Source of the DNA: Paraphaeosphaeria minitans
Lineage: Eukaryota; Ascomycota; Dothideomycetes; Pleosporales; Didymosphaeriaceae
Length of the DNA stretch: 64,000 nucleotides
Reading direction: 5' to 3'
Assembly: GCA_015832175.1 (NCBI GenBank)
Contig: WJXW01000012.1
Location: 1,198,001-1,262,000, forward strand
Shown: in pieces, positions 57,717 to 64,000 of the stretch
Layout of the letters: the number at the start of each line of letters is the position of its first letter
Numbering within the stretch: position 1 is the stretch's first letter
Translations under genes and position numbers: made by a program
Notes under the pieces: model-generated
What the model was told of the DNA's origin: nothing
The model's input: only the letters and a program-made list of their open reading frames with translations
The model's database searches: none

Positions 57717-58172
57717 CCGCCAGCATTACTCTTGGAGCCGGCGGCGTATGCGGTATTCACGTCTGGGATTCAAACTTGAACATGTAAGCAGCTTTGTTCT
57801 TCGCGAAGCGAGTCCGTCCTCTGACCTGGACTACAGCAAGTTCGTGAGACCTTTGTAATATAGAATCACACAAAGGGAAGTGAGAGTATTTAATCATTTG
57901 CATTTGTATTCGTATATGAATTTCCTACGGAGAGGGGACCACTTCACTCTCCCAAACGACCATATCCTTTACTGATCCTGTTGATCGTTTCGAAGAAAGG
58001 CTTAGGAAGATACCGAGGGCCAGGGCTCGTTTCAAACTAGTCGATGACATAAAGCGCGAACAAAGGGTCCACACCTTGGTTTGTCCCCTTCCTCACATGT
58101 ACCGTCTCCTCTGTCATATTCTCTATACCGCTTCATCCCACCTGATTAAATATATTGCTCAACTACAGCAAA
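57717..58172. other. Intergenic between MDM35 and the MAPEG gene
   Basis: About 456 bp. No gene is seen; it holds the MDM35 3' UTR and the next promoter. Confidence 0.5.
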
Positions 58173-58787
58173 ATGACCTCCTTCCCTACCTCTCGCATTG
58201 GTCTCAACCTGACTCCAGCGACGGCTTCATGGGCAGTTCCCTTCACAGCTTACTACTTGTTCCTACAAAACCGCGTTGTGTATCAGCGTCTGACCACAGA
58301 GACGTAATTTGTCCCCATGAATGTAGAAACCGAACTCGATGGCTGATTGGGCGCAAAGGTATATGGGCGACACCACAAATCCGTCTAATGGAAATGAAGA
58401 CCCGCTATACGTCCGCACTCGTGCGCAGCAGAACTTCAATGAGAACATTCCGCTGACTCTCATCATTGCTGGATTGGCAGAACTGAATGGAGCTGACCGG
58501 TGATTCATACTATGCTCTTCGCAAGGACGATTTACTGATTTGGCTTGCAGGAAATACATCAACTACTTCCTTGGTGCTATGCTCGCTTTCCGTATCTCTC
58601 ATATCGAGCTGGGCTTGGTGAGTTGCTTGCAATTCAGTTATTGAATGATCATGTGCTGACTAGATGGACTCAGATGCGTCCAAAGTCCATGGGTTTTGGC
58701 AGGACTATCGGTTACTATGGAACGCATGCCTCTTTGTTGACCATGTCAGCATACCTGTTCTACACCATCAAGGATTATTTTATGTGA
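58173..58787 (+). CDS. MAPEG-family membrane protein (microsomal glutathione transferase-like)
   Basis: Exons: 58173-58303, 58359-58499, 58551-58617 and 58674-58787, giving 150 aa. MTSFPTSRIGLNLTPATASWAVPF leads into the first membrane segment (PFTAYYLFLQNRVVYQRL). DPLYVRTRAQQNFNENIPLTLIIAGLAELNGADR is the MAPEG signature (the R-x-x-x-N-x-x-E-N-x-P motif), and three further hydrophobic segments follow. Family members conjugate glutathione to lipophilic or reactive compounds or act in eicosanoid-type metabolism, in the ER membrane. The exact substrate is unknown. Confidence 0.88.
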
Positions 58788-60901
58788 TCTAAAGACGGCA
58801 CATTGAATCAATAGAGGCGCCTAAGGCATTTTCATTACAATCATCGTATCATGGCTCATGTTAGCCCTTACCTTCTGATGATGAGCGCCCGAAATCACTG
58901 TTACACTGACAGAAACGAAGACTTACAAGACCCCACCCACGCGATCCAGGGATCCAGGGCGAACAACAGTTGCTTGGCGATATTTGAGCTCTCAAGATGA
59001 TAGATCTGGGGCCTAAGATCTATAAGGATAGTCCACGCTTAGGCGCAACATTGGTTCTCTCCGAACCAAGAACTGCAATAATAAGTCGCCAGATCCGGAT
59101 CCGTGGTCAATGATTGAGCCACAAATGGCACGTAATGCTTAACAATGCAGGTGCTTCATTGGGCTGACCATCTGCTAGTTCAGGATCTCGTTGTTCGTCA
59201 AGATTCGATGTCGAAGATGCTGGCGTATCTCCGCAGCAGCTTGAAGATAAATCCCTCGCTTCTGTGTCCTGTCTGTCAGTGACTAGAAGACCATGCCAGT
59301 ACGTTGCATCGTCCAAATATAATTACTCATTGCTGATGTCCTAGTCATGCGCCCTAATCCAACGCAATCAATCTTTACCATGAATATATCTTTTAGAGGC
59401 TGGACACCGTCAAGCATCAACAATTCCAAAACGTTCAAAAGAGACGCATCACTAGATCGAACAATTGCTGCACCTGCTTGACGATTTTAAATGGCTTATT
59501 CGCGCAACTATTACACCAAGGAAGAATTCTGGGATATTCATCCCAAGGAAACATACGATCAGCTGAGAGTCAAGTATCACGCAGAGTATTTGCCGAGCGT
59601 GTGGAAGAAGTGCGAGGCTCCTGGACGGCAACCCGTTTTGCGAAAGCCGACCACGTGAGAGGAAGAGGAAGACGATGTAGACTGTGTGATTCCGATCGCG
59701 TTGATGTGGTCTCAATGGGTGATCTACACAGGGGCATAAGAAGCGAAGGGTCTGTTTTAGCTACGGTACAACGTACGCGATACCTACCTCGACAGCCACA
59801 CACAGTGTATCTCTTTCGATGCATTGGTGTTCTTGCAGAGTCAATAATGACTTGAAAATGCCCACTCGTCCTGCCAGGCACTTGTAATGAGTAAAAGAGC
59901 TGACATACCGCATCTCTTAGTGATACCATCATATGCGACCACTTACTTGGTTTGCCATTCGAGCGTATATCTCTATTTGACTGCATGTGCGCTTTTAACA
60001 CCAATCCATCTTGGATTCAGCTGCAGTCGTACGATGAAATGATTTTGTTTGTACAACAAGAACACATGTGGATAGAACCACGTGCCAAGTGCATGCTTAG
60101 GTGCATAGCTACCGTACCTAGGTACCGTACCGTACGGTAGGTAGGTAGGTACGGTGCCGCGACCCGTAGTCCGAAAGACTTCCACTCAGCCACACCACGC
60201 CTTCTCTACACAATTACCGCAACACTTGGCAGATAACGAACATGGGATGACGCTTCTGCAATGCCTTTGCCATCCCCGCAACAAAGCGGGCGCTAAAGCG
60301 ACCCAGAAACGCACTGGGAAAGTTTCGCTCCTAAAGTGGACAGCCGTCTGTCGGTTCCCGCGCGCTCACACACACAACGAGCCCGAAGCAGTCGCACTAC
60401 AATGCTGTACCTTGCGGCTCCCAGGATGGTCTGACGTGCTGCCGCTGTGCACACCACTGTCCACACTTACCCTCTGCCAACTCGCAGGCGTGCAGCCATT
60501 CGCAGCGTTCGCTGCTGGTGGCCTTGCGCAACGCGATTGGTGCGCCGTGTCCGAAGGAAGTCGTCGGACATTTGGCGACAGACACAGACCCCATAACAAA
60601 AGACTCCGACGCCTACCAGCGACCACTGTAGACAGCAGGCGGGCGGCGGAGTCTGGACGGAGTGCCGCACGCTATGGCGCGTTTACACGAGCACGAGAGG
60701 GCGCAGCGATATAAATGAGTGTACCTCACGCAATTCGGTGGTCCAATACCTACACACCATCAGCTTCAGCTTCTTTTTCCTGCCGTTTCTCTGTTCTATC
60801 TTCTGCACAGCAATAATTTCGACGGTCTCTCCTTAATATCATACACACTACAATCTTTTCATACTCTTTGTTCGAGCCTATTCCACTAGACTTTCTTCAT
60901 C
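58788..60901. other. Gene-poor 2.1-kb stretch with an inverted-repeat island
   Basis: No family-like sequence is seen on either strand. An open frame at 60154-60714 (186 codons) is not recognised and has poor coding character. Repeats of tacct/aggta type form a palindromic island at 60111-60155. The last 200 bp should be the promoter of the secreted protein gene at 60902. Confidence 0.45.
60111..60155. repeat. Palindromic tacct/aggta island
   Basis: The arms accgtaccta (60111-60120) and taggtacggt (60146-60155) are perfect reverse complements. The centre contains further self-complementary pieces (gtacctaggtac, ccgtacgg). Confidence 0.8.
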
Positions 60902-61420
60902 ATGCAGTACTTCACTCTTGCCGCTCTTACTACCCTCATCGCCTCGGCGGCCGCCCTCGGCAAAGCCGTTGTTAAGAACAACAGCCAGGACACCATCTAC
61001 GTCTGGTCTGTGGGAGCCGAAATCAGCGAAAAGCAGACCGTCGAGCCTGGTACGTCTTGCTTCCCTTTCGCCCCCATATCCCTTCTAACATCATCACCAG
61101 GCAAATCTTGGTCCGAGAAGCTCCACAGCGACCCCACCGCCGGCGGCATCGCTATCAAGATCACCACAAAAGACGACGGCATCTTCAACGGCGCGCCCCA
61201 GCAGATCTTCGCTTACAACCTCGTCGACGACGCCGTGTGGTACGACCTCAGCACCGTCGATGGCAACCCCTTCGAGGGCCAGCACATCACCGTGACCAAC
61301 CGCCGCCACGAGACCATTGACTGGCCCCAGGGCACAAACCCGGGCGGCGAGTTTAGCCAAATTAAGGCCGGCGATCGGGAGAAGAACGTCGTGTTCCTTG
61401 TTGGCGCGGGGGAGTCGTAG
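60902..61420 (+). CDS. Secreted Bys1/thaumatin-like domain protein, cysteine-free
   Basis: Exons 60902-61049 and 61101-61420 flank a 51-nt in-frame intron (GTACGT...CCAG); splicing gives 155 aa. A signal peptide (MQYFTLAALTTLIASAAALG) is followed by KAVVKNNSQDTIYVWSVGAE, GKSWSEKL, GGIAIKITTKDDGIFNGAPQ and IFAYNLVDDAVWYDLSTVDGNPF. This is the order of the fungal yeast-phase-specific (Bys1) antigen family with a thaumatin-like beta-sandwich. Related proteins carry disulfide cysteines; the spliced product here has none. Secreted, role unknown. Retention of the intron would add 17 residues including one Cys. Confidence 0.85.
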   Translation: MQYFTLAALTTLIASAAALGKAVVKNNSQDTIYVWSVGAEISEKQTVEPGTSCFPFAPISLLTSSPGKSWSEKLHSDPTAGGIAIKITTKDDGIFNGAPQQIFAYNLVDDAVWYDLSTVDGNPFEGQHITVTNRRHETIDWPQGTNPGGEFSQIKAGDREKNVVFLVGAGES

Positions 61421-61782
61421 AGCGATAGTGAGCAGTGAGAGATTATACCCTGGTCGGTTGGTCGCGATGAACAGTTTTCCTTGGCTCCTTGATGCATAGT
61501 CAGGTGTTCTTTTGTGTATATTTATTCATCACCTTTGGGGAATACCTTTGAGCCTTTGGAAAGAAGAACTAGAACAGAATAGGACATTGATGAACATTGG
61601 CTATCGAGGATGAACATTTCTTCAGCTGCTTGTTAGTGAGTGATTATAATACCTCCTCCTGCAGACCTTGGATTGCTCTGCCGCGTTTCGCTCGACCCTG
61701 CCCGGCATCCGCACTCGCATACGAAACCGCGGACTAGCATCCATCACGCAATACCTCGTAAGCAACAACACCACCATCCGGC
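61421..61782. other. Intergenic, no gene seen
   Basis: About 360 bp between the secreted protein gene and the NmrA-like pseudogene. Confidence 0.5.
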
Positions 61783-62870
61783 ATGGCACCTCTCCCCAAG
61801 AAGATTCTCGTCTTCGGCGCAACGGGCGTCATTGGTAATGCATCACCTCTGGCCTCATCGATACCAAGGCGAGCTTCGAGAAGATCGGCATTTTCACGTC
61901 GCCTGTAAGGGTAAAAAACAAGAAAGTTGATATCGCCGCACGAAAGACCAAGGTGTGGAAGTCCTGATAGGAAATGTGGAGTCCGAGGCGGACGTGACAG
62001 GGGCGTATGATGGTGAGCAAAACAACCTCCTGTCCTAGCCCCTCACATTATTAGATAGCTCTTGCTGCTTGCTACATCCCACCTGCCTACTACATGAACA
62101 AGCCAAGAAACAGTCTCGAAAGATGCACATCTTGTTGACGGCCCTCAGGCTACGACACCGTCATCTCGGCCCTCGGCCGCTCCACCATCCTCCTCCAGAT
62201 CCCCCTCCTCCGCCTCGCCGAAGCTTCCCGCCCAATCCACACCTTCTTCCCCTCCGAGTTCGGCGCAGACATCGAGTACTCCCCCCGCACCTCCCCGCAC
62301 GAAAAGCCGCACCAGCTCAAGCTTCAGGTGCGCGACTACGTGCGCGGGCACATCCGCAAAGTGGCCGTCACGTACCTCGTCACGGGACCGTACTCTGATC
62401 TCTATCTGAGCGCGCAGACCGGGGGGTTTGAGCGCGCGGGGAATTTCGATGTGAAGGGTGGCAAGGCAGTCTTGCTTGGCGACGGCCACGGTAGGGTCGC
62501 GTTCACGAGCATGCGGGATGTGGGTGGGCTGCTTGTCGCTGCGCTCAAGACTCCTGTCGAAGTTTTGCCTAGGGTGCTCAAGGTGAACTCCTTTACTGCA
62601 ACGCCGCGGGGGATTTTGGCCGAGTTTGAGCGGCAGACGGGGAAGGAGTGGAGTGTGGAATATACGTCGGCGGAGGAGCTGAGGAGGTTGGAGGCTGAGG
62701 CGTGGAAGAAGGGCGATGGGACGAGGTATACGCTGAGGAGCATCTGGACGGAAGGGGGGACGTTGTATTCAGAGAGGGACAATGGGAGAGTTGGGGAGCC
62801 GAACGTCGAGACGTTAGAGGGTCAGGTGAGGCGGGCAATTGAGAAGCAGGGGGAGGTAGGGCAAGCGTAA
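61783..62870 (+). pseudogene. NmrA/isoflavone-reductase-like gene broken by two frameshifts
   Basis: The start MAPLPKKILVFGATGVIG carries the GATGxIG Rossmann motif. The homologous reading then continues in a shifted frame (ITSGLIDTKASFEKIGIFTS), as if one base were lost near 61837, and shifts again near 61946 before GVEVLIGNVESEADVTGAYD. After a normal-looking intron (62013-62148), the frame runs cleanly through YDTVISALGR, HTFFPSEFGADIEYSP and VTYLVTGPYSDLYLS to a stop at 62870. None of the local AG sites repairs the first shift by splicing. The family uses NAD(P)H to reduce aromatic metabolites or senses redox state. The breaks suggest a recent pseudogene, unless they are sequence errors. 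Confidence 0.7.
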
Positions 62871-63157
62871 ACGAGCATGGGCATAGTAAGGAATCACCAA
62901 TGACGAGTCGAGAGGTACTCTTATCTGATCAAGGTTCTTGAACAGTTCGTATTGTTTCGTCGCAATATACAACATGAGGAGGGGATATCGTAACTCCAAG
63001 CAGCCCTAGCAGCCCATCCCATCATGACCAGCCATACCTAACCATCCCAGCCATGTTGGCACCCGATGCTATAGTACCATCCCAACGCCAAGTCCGACGT
63101 ACCCAAAATACCAACGCCGAAGTAATATGCTCAAGACGCTGTGACAGGGGAAACATG
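62871..63157. other. Short convergent intergenic region
   Basis: 287 bp between the pseudogene 3' end and the SMC4 3' end. Nothing is seen. Confidence 0.5.
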
Positions 63158-64000
63158 CTATCCCTTGATGTAGTCCTTGTTTTCTATTGTCACACTCTTC
63201 GTCTAGATGGTGGTCAGCGACGCCTTGCGGCTCGAAAGGATCGAAGCACTTACCATGTGGTTGACTTTGTATACGCCGACAAGACGCGCAGAAAGCTCGA
63301 ACATGTTGTTTCGCAGCGAGATGACAATGAACTGGGCGTTCTTGGTGCGCTGCTGGATGTAGCTTGCAATAATAGAGACCTAAGCACGTTAGTCATACGC
63401 TCTCATAGTAATTATCTAGTCATGCAGACTTACGTTTCTAAAATCCAGCGCAGCATCAATCTCGTCCATGACGTACAACGGTGTCGGCTTGTAGTGATGC
63501 AGCGCAAAGACCAAGGCCAACGAGCTAAGCGTCTTCTCACCACCGGAGAGGTTTGAGATGCTCTTCCAGCTCTTCTTGGGCGGCATAACGCTGAAGTTGA
63601 TACCTTCTGCAAAAGGATCCCAAGAGTCGACCAACTCCAATTCGGCGTTTCCACCGTTGGTGATGAGCATGTACATCTCCTTCAGCTTCGAGGTAATGAT
63701 CGCGAAGCCTTCCATGAACCCTTCTAAACGCAACTTCTTGAGCTCGTCAAGCTTCTTCTTCGAGGAATCGCGGGAAGCGACAGCCTCATCAAGGGAACGG
63801 ACACGTTCAGCATGCTCATTGGTGCGCTTTCGGTATTCCTCTAACACTGTGATGTCGACTGTGACATTTTCTACCTTCTTCTTGAGACCGGCGATTGCAG
63901 CCTTGATCTCATCCTTGTCCATGTCTCGAAGCTCGTCCTTGGTGTACTCGGTGAGGCCGGCACCCTCCTGTTCCGGCTCCCCAAAATCACCGAGATTTTG
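63158..64000 (-). CDS. SMC4: SMC4 condensin subunit, C-terminal part, partial at the right edge
   Basis: Minus-strand exons 64000-63434 (continuing beyond the window), 63379-63254 and 63202-63158; introns of 54 and 51 bp. The visible 245 or so residues are the end of the coiled coil (KAAIAGLKKKVENVTVDITVLEEY) and the C-terminal ATPase lobe: signature NLSGGEKTLSSLALVFAL, Walker B PLYVMDEIDAALDFRNV, then FIVISLRNNMFELSARLVGVYK and VNHMTKSVTIENKDYI. The NHMTKS ending marks Smc4 rather than Smc1-3. With Smc2 it forms the ATPase of condensin, which compacts mitotic chromosomes. The start lies outside the window. Confidence 0.95.

Noticed and set aside
60154..60714. A 186-codon plus-strand open frame upstream of the secreted protein gene
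   Set aside because: Composition is low in typical coding features, it overlaps the palindromic repeat island at its start, and no family is recognisable.

Overview
The window is nuclear DNA from a filamentous ascomycete (Pezizomycotina; Dothideomycetes-like is my inference). The evidence is short introns of about 45-60 bp with fungal splice sites, dense genes on both strands, a HET-type fragment, a Zn2Cys6 regulator, a Bys1-like secreted protein and several Pezizomycotina-style gene models. I see no bacterial operons, CRISPR array or intact transposon. Exons below were joined by hand: reading phase closes in every model, and most proteins match known families over their full length.

Layout. 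1-8.3 kb: start of a probable RecQ helicase (runs off the left edge), PLP decarboxylase, NIF3-like protein, HET-family relic, Vps51, Rmi1 and a small conserved-looking protein. 8.8-22.7 kb: Med14, Atg22, Asf1, the chitin synthase activator Skt5/Chs4 and the meiotic protein Hop2. 22.9-36.4 kb: nucleoporin Nup159, proteasome beta-2 (Pup1), Gup1, Arp4 and the GGA clathrin adaptor. 36.4-44.4 kb is looser: an AnmK-like sugar-kinase homologue that appears to have lost its key motifs, a divergently oriented Zn2Cys6 regulator, and unassigned sequence. 44.4-58.8 kb: DNA polymerase epsilon catalytic subunit, Cox20, an unrecognised basic protein, Rrp6, Mdm35 and a MAPEG protein. 58.8-64 kb: a gene-poor stretch, a cysteine-free Bys1-like secreted protein, a frameshifted NmrA-like pseudogene, and the 3' end of SMC4 (runs off the right edge).

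The genes are mostly housekeeping: DNA replication, recombination and chromosome structure (Pol2, probable RecQ, Rmi1, Hop2, Smc4), chromatin and transcription (Asf1, Arp4, Med14), RNA and nuclear transport (Rrp6, Nup159), vesicle and vacuole traffic (Vps51, GGA, Atg22), cell wall (Skt5, Gup1) and mitochondria (Cox20, Mdm35). Many pairs are divergent over 200-550 bp and probably share promoters. No secondary-metabolite cluster is visible.

The points most worth following are the AnmK-like protein with degenerate catalytic motifs beside a regulator gene, a Hop2 intron whose only suitable acceptor is GG rather than AG, a terminal Skt5 exon that carries only the last residues of the CaaX box, the NmrA-like pseudogene, and three 51-nt stop-free introns.
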